NCBI GenBank assembly: GCA_003453555.1
Contig: DMLA01000089.1
Span: forward strand, 2,299 to 26,522
Origin: Chloroflexota bacterium
Lineage (GTDB): Bacteria; Chloroflexota; Anaerolineae; UBA7937
Direction: 5' to 3'
DNA: 24,224 nt
The notes beneath the pieces were generated by a model, which had not been told where the DNA came from, did no database searches, and worked only from the letters and a program-made list of their open reading frames with translations. Position numbers and translations under genes: made by a program. Positions 8,409 to 15,699 of the stretch are shown here, piece by piece; positions within the stretch are counted from its first letter, which is position 1, and every line of letters starts with the position of its first letter.

Positions 8409-9366
8409 GGCTCTTCACCTGCCTCTCCACCTCAGATAGCGTGGCCCAAGGGTGATCCCCGGGGACGGAGTGCTTTAAGGCCGACATGGCATCGCCGTAG
8501 GCCACGGCCTTTGTAAGATCACCAGTCAGATAGCCGAACAGGAAACCAGCTGTGTACGCATCGCCAGACCCCATGCGGTCAACCAACTCGAGGTCAATTC
8601 GCTCACCTAAGCAAGCCACCTCGTTAGAAACCGCCACGCTCTGCCAGACATGTCTAAGGACTGAAGGGGCCTCCCGAATGGTTATTGCCACAACCTTGAG
8701 GCCGTAGGTATCGATGAATTTCCGAGCTACAGCTACTGGCTCAGCCACAAGGCCAAATACTATTCTGGCATCATCCAAAGTCGTCAGGAGAATGTCCACT
8801 TGGGGGAGAAGTGAGGCAATACACTCCCTCGCCTGGCCTGGAGACCACAACTGCGCACGGTAATTAATGTCCAGGCTGACCAAGCAACCAGCCTGCTTTG
8901 CGGCGCCTATCACCTCTTCGGTTACTGCAGCACAGCTGGCACTTAGAGCCGGGGTGATTCCGCTAATGTGAAATACTCTGCATCCCGAAAGGACACCGGA
9001 CCAATCTATCATCCCTGGCTCAAGCTGACTCATGGCTGAGTGACACCGATCGTAGTAGACCCGACTTGCCCGTGTAGAAGCGCCCATCTCGTAGTAGTAC
9101 AAGCCGACACGACCCTCCGAGACCCACAATATGTGGGATATATCGACGCCATGTTCGCGAGCCGTATTGGCTATTCTCCACCCAATAGGGTTGTCAACGA
9201 GGCGAGATACCCAGCAGGTCTTAAGGCCGAGCTGAGCAGCTCCGATTGCTGTGTTGAGTTCGGAGCCACTGGTACCTGCCAGGAAGGTATCTGCCTGTAC
9301 CACCCTTTCAAAATTGAGCGGCGTCAGCCGGATCATCGCCTCGCCCATAGTAATCAAGTCAAACAT
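8386..9366 (-). CDS. PfkB-family sugar kinase, 2-keto-3-deoxygluconate kinase-like
   Basis: A 326-residue ribokinase/PfkB kinase. The N-terminal signature region is GTSGSELNTAIGAAQLG (31-47). The C-terminal signature DRMGSGDAYTAGFL has the catalytic base D269 and the anion hole GSGD (266-269). Features typical of 2-keto-3-deoxygluconate kinases are the YYDRCHSA segment (104-111) and LDINYRAQLW (165-174), where the KDG carboxylate and hydroxyls are usually contacted. The expected reaction is ATP-dependent phosphorylation of KDG or a related 2-keto-3-deoxy acid, feeding an aldolase that is not in this window. ATG 9366 follows AAGGGAG five bases upstream. The gene lies 34 bases after the dehydratase small subunit and overlaps the regulator downstream. 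The family is firm, the substrate moderately so. Confidence 0.87.
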   Translation of the reverse strand: MFDLITMGEAMIRLTPLNFERVVQADTFLAGTSGSELNTAIGAAQLGLKTCWVSRLVDNPIGWRIANTAREHGVDISHILWVSEGRVGLYYYEMGASTRASRVYYDRCHSAMSQLEPGMIDWSGVLSGCRVFHISGITPALSASCAAVTEEVIGAAKQAGCLVSLDINYRAQLWSPGQARECIASLLPQVDILLTTLDDARIVFGLVAEPVAVARKFIDTYGLKVVAITIREAPSVLRHVWQSVAVSNEVACLGERIDLELVDRMGSGDAYTAGFLFGYLTGDLTKAVAYGDAMSALKHSVPGDHPWATLSEVERQVKSRETKIQR

Positions 9367-9400
9367 GGAGACTCCCTTCTCGATGTCTTGGCGCGTGCTA

Positions 9401-9817
9401 CTAGCTGCCGGCTAGACAAAGCCCAAACATTTTGTAGATCTCAGCTGCTTCACGCAATAACTTTGCCGTTTCTTCCGCATTGTATACATTTTGCAATTCG
9501 TCCGCAAGGCTTGTCAATTGCTCATAGGTTGACCGATTAGGGCGAAGGGCGTTGTACATGGATAACAACTTCTCGTTGGGGATATCTACCAATTCCGCAG
9601 CGCGGAGCAAGTTCGAGGCCAGTTGCCGGTAACCCCCGGCGCGAGCGATCTGGGCCTGCAGTTTAAGCGCCTCCGAGTGGATCAAGAAGTCTTCAGGCGC
9701 TAGGAGACCAAGACGCAGGTTATCTAGAGTCAGCTCAGCCAAAGGACGTTCCGTGCGCGACCTGATTGAGTCCCCGATGGTTTCGCTTAAGGGATATCGC
9801 AGCCTCTTCTTGATCAT
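9401..9817 (-). CDS. B12-dependent diol/glycerol dehydratase small subunit
   Basis: The gamma subunit of an adenosylcobalamin-dependent diol or glycerol dehydratase (PduE/DhaE family), 138 residues against about 140-173 in known enzymes. Conserved blocks in order are PLAELTLDNLRLG (24-36), SEALKLQAQIARAGG (48-62), LASNLLRAAELVDIPNEKLL (66-85) and YNALRPNRST (88-97), very close to the IYNALRPYRST block of the family. The long N-terminal extension that directs PduE into microcompartments is missing; only about 20 residues precede the core. ATG 9817 has AAAGG nine bases upstream and starts 16 bases after the stop of the fused large/medium subunit. With that protein it should form a heteromeric, soluble, cytosolic dehydratase. 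Confidence 0.92.
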   Translation of the reverse strand: MIKKRLRYPLSETIGDSIRSRTERPLAELTLDNLRLGLLAPEDFLIHSEALKLQAQIARAGGYRQLASNLLRAAELVDIPNEKLLSMYNALRPNRSTYEQLTSLADELQNVYNAEETAKLLREAAEIYKMFGLCLAGS

Positions 9818-9833
9818 TGATCAAAACCTTTCT

Positions 9834-12086
9834 CTATAGCGGTTCTTCATGCCATGTCACCTGCAATTCGAGTGGCAGAGCGCCTAGCACTACCCGCTTT
9901 GTCTCTCGCAGGTGCATCAGCGTCGCCTTGACGATTAGACGCAAGCGGACTGTGTTGTCCACTGGGACGCTTACCGGCGTAGTTGCCTTGCCCTTAGCAT
10001 ACCTGGCTGCGTTGCGCCCAATCTGGCGGTACGAATCAAGCGACAGAGCCGGAGCTTGAGGGAACAACTCCAGGTTGTTTAGGGGCTCTAAGTCGCGTTG
10101 ATGGATCACCGTAGTCCCTTTTGATTGGATTCCTATAGCTACCCCTGAGCCGCTCAGTTTCGCTCCCTCATGCCCAATGAAGGCGCAATCCGAAGTGGCG
10201 AGCACTCTAACAAGACGCGCGCTGACACCTTCCTCCGCGATGCCAGCCATCACCTCTCGCAGCACATCGCTATGCGACAACCCACCAATCGTCGTAGTAA
10301 TCTCCTCTCCAAAAGCAGGACCTAGAGCGACGACGACCTCCATATCAACGCCTTGGGCTGCTGGGCCGATCGATTGAAGTCGGAGGGCTATGGGCGTGGG
10401 AGCTTCTCCTACCATCTCGCGAGGGTTCACTGCCTGAGGCAGATCTTGGATGGCCTGCCACCTCTTGCCTGCTGGCCGGTAGCCAGTGCCAGGCCCTTGA
10501 TAATCATTAGGATCGTTGATGGCACTTAGAACTCGAAAATCGTCGTCGAAGATCGCCGACGGCTGCAAGTAATCGCCTATGATGCGTTGGCGTTGCATCT
10601 CAAGAACGCGTTCCGCGATGTCACCGTATCCATGAGCATCCAGTGCCTGGATCACCTCCAAGATGGTCTGCTGCCCCTGCAGGAAGCGCTCGGCTGCCGC
10701 CAAATCGGCCACCTGGTCCCGATTGGGCATGTCGGTGCCTGCATGGGCGTAGGTGGCTGCTCCCACCTCGGCCTCAGTGATGGTGGGGAACCCCAACTCT
10801 TGAAAGACCGCCTGAACTGCGCGGGCAGCGCGTTCACGCACTCTTAGCACATCATCCTCTCGGACGGGGTGAATCCCTCCATCGATGCTCATGTCCCTCT
10901 GAATCACATTCCAATCGTCAAGATCCTCGGCATCGAAATTGCCACCCCCGAAGAGGTTGTCCTCCCTGGGAACTGCGCTGTAGCCCGAGGTGACGAGATC
11001 TGTGCCGGGGATGAACTGCAACATCAGTTTCGCGCTCTTACGGATATCCGAATGAGAAGCGAGAGCATCATTGCCCGAGGCAACTTCCAGGCCGAGTAAG
11101 GTCGCGATCAAGTTCTCAGCCAAGATAGCGCGTACGCCCCCGGGCAGGGATTCGGGGAGAGCTACGCAACTGATGGAGCCATTCTGTACCCCCTGGCTGC
11201 CTGCACCTTTGACAACCATCAGACACCGGGTCTCCAGATAGAGCATAGATTTGCCTTGAGCATGGCCCATAAGGACCTCGGAGCCTGTGCCTGACGTGAA
11301 ACGAATCTTTATTCCTCGACTTGCATAGGCCGAGGCCAGGAAGGCTTTAGACCATGGCGTGTCGTCGCCGTCAATAAAGGCTGGGTCAGTGCCATAGACG
11401 GAAAGCGTCTCAGAGTAGGTAGTCAGCCCCTTGATGGCTAGTCGAAGATTGAGGGCTTCTTCCACCGCGCACTGAGTCAAGACCCCACCGCGCCCCGCCT
11501 GTGAGCCGATTAGGATGGCCATTGCACTCAACGGAGCCATGCGCGCGACCTTGACCGTGGTCTCTATCTCCGCGAACCCCCGCAGAGAGGCCTCGGCCGC
11601 ATCAGCCGCCATGAGGGCCGGATGTTCTTTGCGGTTGGTAACATGGGCTTGATTGGCAGGGGTACGCCGTATCCTCATCTTGGCAAGGGCCATCATCATC
11701 TCCAGCACCGTCAGGTGATTAACCACCTCGACTACCTTGGCAGGGGTACATCCAGAGATCAGCTGCACGATCTCCTGTCGTGGTACGTGGATATCCACTA
11801 GCATCCGCGCGAGCTCCTTCGATGGAGTGGCCATAGCCTCAGCACTCCGCTCAAGGTCTACAGCATGGCGTGCAATGAAGTGATCGATCATGTCGAAATC
11901 AGCCCGCGCCTTGCCATCCATCTCCTCGATGACACCATCAACTATCTTGAGACTGGGCTTGGGATCGGAAGCAGAATCCATCGCAATCAACCCAACCTCG
12001 GGCCATTCTTGAATAAAGGTGTCCTTATTGATAGGTCTCTGCGCCAATCGTGCGAAGCGCTTTGACCCTTTGGTTTGACCGTTCAT
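9834..12086 (-). CDS. B12-dependent diol/glycerol dehydratase, fused large and medium subunits
   Basis: A 750-residue fusion of the large (about 1-555) and medium (about 575-745) subunits of a coenzyme-B12 diol/glycerol dehydratase, which converts 1,2-diols or glycerol to aldehydes plus water by a radical route. The N-terminus follows Klebsiella PduC closely (SKRFARLAQRPIN, then DPKPSLKIV). With a constant offset of +5, every substrate or metal residue I can place is kept: Q146, H148, E175, E226, E285, Q301, D340 and S367. The medium part carries ALGPAFGEEITTTI, the block RLSGSG-like KLSGSGVAIGIQSKGTTVIH, and NLELFPQAP. The fusion means no free medium-subunit N-terminus exists for shell targeting. 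ATG 12086 follows CAGGGGCAGGT. Glycerol versus propanediol or a larger polyol cannot be decided from sequence. No reactivase genes are seen nearby. Confidence 0.95.
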   Translation of the reverse strand: MNGQTKGSKRFARLAQRPINKDTFIQEWPEVGLIAMDSASDPKPSLKIVDGVIEEMDGKARADFDMIDHFIARHAVDLERSAEAMATPSKELARMLVDIHVPRQEIVQLISGCTPAKVVEVVNHLTVLEMMMALAKMRIRRTPANQAHVTNRKEHPALMAADAAEASLRGFAEIETTVKVARMAPLSAMAILIGSQAGRGGVLTQCAVEEALNLRLAIKGLTTYSETLSVYGTDPAFIDGDDTPWSKAFLASAYASRGIKIRFTSGTGSEVLMGHAQGKSMLYLETRCLMVVKGAGSQGVQNGSISCVALPESLPGGVRAILAENLIATLLGLEVASGNDALASHSDIRKSAKLMLQFIPGTDLVTSGYSAVPREDNLFGGGNFDAEDLDDWNVIQRDMSIDGGIHPVREDDVLRVRERAARAVQAVFQELGFPTITEAEVGAATYAHAGTDMPNRDQVADLAAAERFLQGQQTILEVIQALDAHGYGDIAERVLEMQRQRIIGDYLQPSAIFDDDFRVLSAINDPNDYQGPGTGYRPAGKRWQAIQDLPQAVNPREMVGEAPTPIALRLQSIGPAAQGVDMEVVVALGPAFGEEITTTIGGLSHSDVLREVMAGIAEEGVSARLVRVLATSDCAFIGHEGAKLSGSGVAIGIQSKGTTVIHQRDLEPLNNLELFPQAPALSLDSYRQIGRNAARYAKGKATTPVSVPVDNTVRLRLIVKATLMHLRETKRVVLGALPLELQVTWHEEPL

Positions 12087-12160
12087 ACCTGCCCCTGACG
12101 TATATCCAGCTCCTGGGAGAAGATCGCTCCGCCGCCTCCGGTTACGAAAATGGTGTTCAT
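12083..12160 (-). pseudogene. Short Rossmann-start ORF overlapping the dehydratase start
   Basis: ATG 12160 opens a 25-codon frame, MNTIFVTGGGGAIFSQELDI and five more residues. It stops at a TGA that overlaps the dehydratase ATG (ATGA). The first 13 residues resemble the nucleotide-binding start of NAD-dependent epimerase/dehydratases (VTGGxGxIG). It may be a leftover epimerase start, or a short leader peptide coupled to dehydratase translation. With so few residues this could also be chance. Confidence 0.3.
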
Positions 12161-12172
12161 TGTTTAGAACTG

Positions 12173-12200
12173 TTTCTGCTCGCTATGATGCTCTCAGAAA
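12173..12200. repeat. Inverted repeat TTTCTG-N16-CAGAAA upstream of the dehydratase
   Basis: Six-base perfect arms (12173-12178 and 12195-12200) separated by 16 bases, in the 257-base gap between the SDR and dehydratase genes. Spacing of about two helical turns would suit a dimeric regulator. No convincing promoter hexamers accompany it, so an operator role is tentative. Confidence 0.25.
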
Positions 12201-12343
12201 ACGTTTGTTTCATCTACGGCGCACTTCTTGGCGCTACGCTTGGTTAACGATGCCATTTCGATTAACGTCGAACCCAGCAGGCTGCTTGCCACCTTGAAAC
12301 TAATCGGCTCAGGCTTCCCGGCAACTCTCGCCCATCTCTGAGA

Positions 12344-13102
12344 TCACCATGCTAGCCAGCCACCATCCACGACGATAGACGCTCCGTGAATGTAGTCGCC
12401 TGCCTCAGACGCCAACAGAAGACAAGCACCTTGTAAATCTTCGGGAGTGCCCCACCGCCCCATTGGAATACGGGCTTCGATGCCAAACTCGGGGTTGTTA
12501 ACCAACGGATCGGTTAGATCGGTATGCATGTATCCAGGCGTAATCGAATTCACGTTGACTCCCTTCGGTGCCAATTCGTTGGCCATAGCCTTGGTGAAAC
12601 CCACCACACCATGCTTCGACGCCGTGTATCCCGGAACAACTACCCCTCCCTGATGCGCCAGCAAAGAGGCGATATTGATAATCTTCCCATGGCCTTGTTT
12701 CACCATCTGCCGAGCAGCCGCCTGAGCCAAGAACCAGGATGAGTTCAAATTCACCTGTATCGTTTCGTTCCAATATTCTACCGGGTAGTCCAGCAATTTC
12801 TCTCGGGGGCAAATACCTGCATTATTTACCAAGATATCGACGCTTCCCCATTCAGTGGCTACCTCATCAATCAACCTGGTGAAACCCTCAGGTGTGGCGG
12901 TGAGCATATCCACCTGCTTCCACATGTGCTTGCGTCCCAAGGCTTCGACCTTTGAGCGTGTTTCGACGGGATCGTTGCGATCGAAACTGACGATGTCCGC
13001 ACCCGCTTCAGCCAACCCGATGGCCATCCCCTGCCCAAGTCCCCGCCGGCTGCCCGTGACAATGGCCACCTTGCCATCCAGTTTGAACCGATCGAGAATC
13101 AT
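12344..13102 (-). CDS. SDR dehydrogenase, KduD-like
   Basis: A classical short-chain dehydrogenase of 252 residues. The NAD(P) motif is TGSRRGLG (16-23), NNAG is at 93-96, and the catalytic residues are S146, Y159 and K163 (YTASK). It follows 2-deoxy-D-gluconate 3-dehydrogenase / 2-keto-3-deoxygluconate 5-dehydrogenase (KduD) closely: the start MILDRFKLDGKVAIVTG, GQGMAIGLAEAG, IINIASLLAHQGG, and the C-terminal VDGGWLAW. Such enzymes oxidise or reduce a keto group on a deoxy sugar acid, which fits the KDG-type kinase downstream. ATG 13102 has AGGGAG a few bases upstream. It lies 32 bases after the zinc dehydrogenase. Residues around the coenzyme 2'-hydroxyl (FDRND, about 40-44) suggest NAD(H), which is inference. 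Exact substrate unknown. Confidence 0.88.
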   Translation of the reverse strand: MILDRFKLDGKVAIVTGSRRGLGQGMAIGLAEAGADIVSFDRNDPVETRSKVEALGRKHMWKQVDMLTATPEGFTRLIDEVATEWGSVDILVNNAGICPREKLLDYPVEYWNETIQVNLNSSWFLAQAAARQMVKQGHGKIINIASLLAHQGGVVVPGYTASKHGVVGFTKAMANELAPKGVNVNSITPGYMHTDLTDPLVNNPEFGIEARIPMGRWGTPEDLQGACLLLASEAGDYIHGASIVVDGGWLAW

Positions 13103-13134
13103 AGCGCTCCCTACTTCCTACGATGAGATAGCGA

Positions 13135-14163
13135 TTATTCTTGAATAGTGATCAGCGTTTTCACGTTGTTCTCTGGATGAGTCAGCACTTCATGCAGAGC
13201 TTCACCCACACGCTCCAAAGGATACCGAGCGGTGATTAGAGGTTCAGTCTGAACCCTACCAGTCGCAATCAGGTCCCGCGCTTCCTCAAAATCACACTGC
13301 GTATACATAAGCGTTCCCAGTAGTTCCAATTCGCGATCTTGGACCCAGCTTAATCGAATCTTGGGGTCGGTAGGCGGCACGCCCACGATAACAATCTGTC
13401 CCCCCTCTGTCGCCGATTCGATCGCCTGTAACAGCGTCGCTTCGGCGCCAACGCACTCCATGGCCAGGTCTATAGGGTTTGGCTTGCCAAACTCTTCAAC
13501 GAAGAAGTCTGTCAGCGGTATTTGAGAGACATTAATGGCATGTGTTGCACCTAATTCGCTGGCTTTAGCGAGCTTACTATCAACTATGTCGGTAGCAACG
13601 ATGATCGGTATCCTCCAGGCATGGGCAACCTGCAAAGTCAGCAGACCAATAGGACCAGAGCCAATAACCAGCAATCGCTTGACTCGACTTAAGTCTGCAC
13701 GATGCAGGGCATGTACCGCAACTGCTGTCGGCTCAATCAGTGCACCCTGTTCGTAGCTCATATCCTCTGGAAGACAGATGATCTTCTGGGCAGGCACACT
13801 GATCATTTCGGCCATAGCACCGGCCGACTGACAACCCAGCACTCTTAGGTTTTCACATATGTTGTAGCGTCCACTGCGACACGCCTCACATTCACCGCAG
13901 ACCAGGCTGGGCTCGACAGTGACATTTTGACCTACTACCAATCCTTCGACTCCTTGGCCCAATTTGTCAATTTCCCCGCTGAATTCATGTCCAGGAACAA
14001 TTGGAGCACTGATGAAGGGATGATGTCCTTGAAAAGCGTGCACATCGGTGCCGCAGATCCCACATATCCTCACCGCCACCCGAACCTGACCCGGCCCAGG
14101 TGACGGCACGTCAACGTCTTCGATAACGATCTTGCCGAATTCGACCAGGTTCGCTCGCTTCAT
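13135..14163 (-). CDS. Zinc-dependent medium-chain alcohol/polyol dehydrogenase
   Basis: A 342-residue MDR-family dehydrogenase of the sorbitol / threonine / idonate dehydrogenase type. Catalytic zinc ligands would be C37 and H59-E60 (GHE), with E144 in LIEPTAVAVHAL nearby. The structural zinc site is C89, C92, C95 and C103. The coenzyme fold has GSGPIG (168-173) and an acidic D192 after the second strand, which favours NAD over NADP. The likely reaction is oxidation of a secondary alcohol on a polyol, sugar or sugar acid. It follows the chimeric scar by 29 bases and precedes the KduD-like SDR, making a two-dehydrogenase pair as in several polyol and hexonate pathways. The ribosome site before ATG 14163 is weak (TTGGCGG). 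Substrate is not determinable here. Confidence 0.9.
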   Translation of the reverse strand: MKRANLVEFGKIVIEDVDVPSPGPGQVRVAVRICGICGTDVHAFQGHHPFISAPIVPGHEFSGEIDKLGQGVEGLVVGQNVTVEPSLVCGECEACRSGRYNICENLRVLGCQSAGAMAEMISVPAQKIICLPEDMSYEQGALIEPTAVAVHALHRADLSRVKRLLVIGSGPIGLLTLQVAHAWRIPIIVATDIVDSKLAKASELGATHAINVSQIPLTDFFVEEFGKPNPIDLAMECVGAEATLLQAIESATEGGQIVIVGVPPTDPKIRLSWVQDRELELLGTLMYTQCDFEEARDLIATGRVQTEPLITARYPLERVGEALHEVLTHPENNVKTLITIQE

Positions 14164-14192
14164 CCGCCAACTGCGCTATTCTAATCCACTGG

Positions 14193-14492
14193 CTAACACT
14201 TTGCATGAAACGACATCAAACAATAGCCTGCGGGTAGGCTCAAAGGAGAGTCAGACGCTCTCTCATGAATGTGGAAATCGGGCTCGGTCATAACTTGCAT
14301 ACGCACATCACTCGGGGTCACGGTGACGACTGTCATGCCCAGCACCATCTTGATATTGACCCGCGCCCCAGCTAAGAAATAGTCGAGGCCCGGCAAGTCA
14401 AACACCTGCGCACTGTGTCCGCACTCAGCCAGCGTAACGCCGACTTGCCGTCCCAGGTTTCCCGCACCTCTAGTTACTAGAACGCTGGTCAT
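14193..14492 (-). pseudogene. Chimeric scar: epimerase N-terminus joined to ABC-ATPase TOBE tail
   Basis: A 99-codon open frame made of two unrelated pieces. Residues 1 to about 40 look like the start of an NAD-dependent epimerase (MTSVLVTRGAGNLGRQV and then HSAQVFDLPGLDY). From about residue 50 the sequence matches the C-terminal TOBE region of the ATPase gene just upstream: LGMTVVTV then RMQVMTEPDF here, LGDMTVVSV then RLQIVTEPDF there. The two differ at many positions, so this is an old or divergent copy rather than a recent duplication. The VTGGxGxxG motif has an Arg in place of the second Gly. ATG 14492 has GAGG ten bases upstream and could be translated, but a function is doubtful. Confidence 0.65.
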
Positions 14493-14515
14493 CGGCGAGA
14501 ATCCTCGCTGCTCGG

Positions 14516-15667
14516 CTACGAGGCCTTGATATCACCTGTTCCGCCGGCGGCGCGCTCTTGGTTCCACGCTTGGTTAGCCAGCGCCTTTCCGGTCTCTGCA
14601 TCGAACAGCAACGTGCGGGCGGGGTCGAACGCCAGCCACAGGCTCTGCTTGCGCTGCGCTCGGAAGTCCGGCTCGGTCACGATCTGCAGGCGCGTCTCAA
14701 GCACGTTCACGCTAACAACCGTCATGTCGCCCAGAGGCTCAACCACAAAGACCTCAGCCGGTATGGTGTGACGCACGGACTTCTCCAGCCCAGTATCGAT
14801 GTAGAAGGGGCGGATGCCCAGCGTCACGTGCTGCGGAATCGCGCCTCGTTGCGCCCAGGACTCGCTGTGGGGTGGCATCTCGATGGTGATGCTATTGTGC
14901 CTCAACACATGGCGCCCCTCTTCCTGACTGTACTCACACTCCAGGAAGTTCATGGGCGGCTCACCTATGAAGCCTGCCACGAACCTATCGGCGGGGTTGT
15001 GGAAGATCTCGTCAGGTGTGCCGACCTGGCGGATCAGGCCCTGATCCATTACGGCGACGCGGTCGGCCAGGGCCATGGCCTCTTCCTGGTCGTGCGTCAC
15101 GTAGATCATCGTGTGGCCCAGCTCGATGTGCAGGCGCTTGAGATAGGCGCGCATGCGGCCGCGCTGGCGCGTGTCGAGGTGGGAGATGGGCTCGTCCATC
15201 AGGAAGACCCTAGGCGCGCGTGTGAGTGCTCGGGCGAGCCCCACCAACTGCTGCTGACCACCGCTCAGGTGGGCAGGCATGCGGTCCAGCAGGTCGGTTA
15301 TCTCTAAGATGCCGGCGATCTCCTGCACGCGCTTGTCCACATCGGCATTGGACCACCTAGCCGCGCGCAAGGGGAAGGCCAGGTTCTCGTACACATTCAG
15401 CGTCGGATACAAGGCGTAGGTCTCGAAGGCCATCGCCACGTTACGATCGCGGGGTCGCACCTTGTTGATCAGCTCGCCGTCGAAGTAGATGTTGCCGGAA
15501 GTGATCTCTTCCAGCCCAGCGATCATCCGCATCGTCGAGGACTTGCCGCAACCTGACGGTCCCAGCAAGGACATAAACTCCCCGTCAACAATGTCCACGG
15601 AGATACCGCGCACAGCCTCCACGTCCCCGTACTTCTTCCACAGTTTTTCTAGAGTTATTGAAGCCAT
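14516..15667 (-). CDS. Sugar ABC transporter ATP-binding protein (MalK/UgpC type), second copy
   Basis: A 383-residue nucleotide-binding subunit of a carbohydrate importer. Walker A is GPSGCGKS (36-43), the signature LSGGQQQ (134-140), Walker B VFLMDEP (155-161), and the switch H192 in THDQEEAM. A C-terminal TOBE-type regulatory region (about 235-383) gives the length typical of MalK/UgpC. The Q-loop position reads AFETYALYP, with Glu82 where most homologues have Gln. The signature is followed by LVGLARAL rather than RVALARAL. ATG 15667 has GGAGG nine bases upstream; a TTG at 15691 is less likely. It pairs with the neighbouring ATPase, so the transporter probably uses a heterodimer of ATPases. 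Confidence 0.92.
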   Translation of the reverse strand: MASITLEKLWKKYGDVEAVRGISVDIVDGEFMSLLGPSGCGKSSTMRMIAGLEEITSGNIYFDGELINKVRPRDRNVAMAFETYALYPTLNVYENLAFPLRAARWSNADVDKRVQEIAGILEITDLLDRMPAHLSGGQQQLVGLARALTRAPRVFLMDEPISHLDTRQRGRMRAYLKRLHIELGHTMIYVTHDQEEAMALADRVAVMDQGLIRQVGTPDEIFHNPADRFVAGFIGEPPMNFLECEYSQEEGRHVLRHNSITIEMPPHSESWAQRGAIPQHVTLGIRPFYIDTGLEKSVRHTIPAEVFVVEPLGDMTVVSVNVLETRLQIVTEPDFRAQRKQSLWLAFDPARTLLFDAETGKALANQAWNQERAAGGTGDIKAS

Positions 15668-15699
15668 CTCTAATCGCCTCCAGGTTGGCAAACGAAGGA

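Noticed and set aside
12087..12343. Promoter directly upstream of the dehydratase gene
   Set aside because: No pair of -35/-10 hexamers with 16-18 base spacing is convincing; only an inverted repeat was kept as a weak site.
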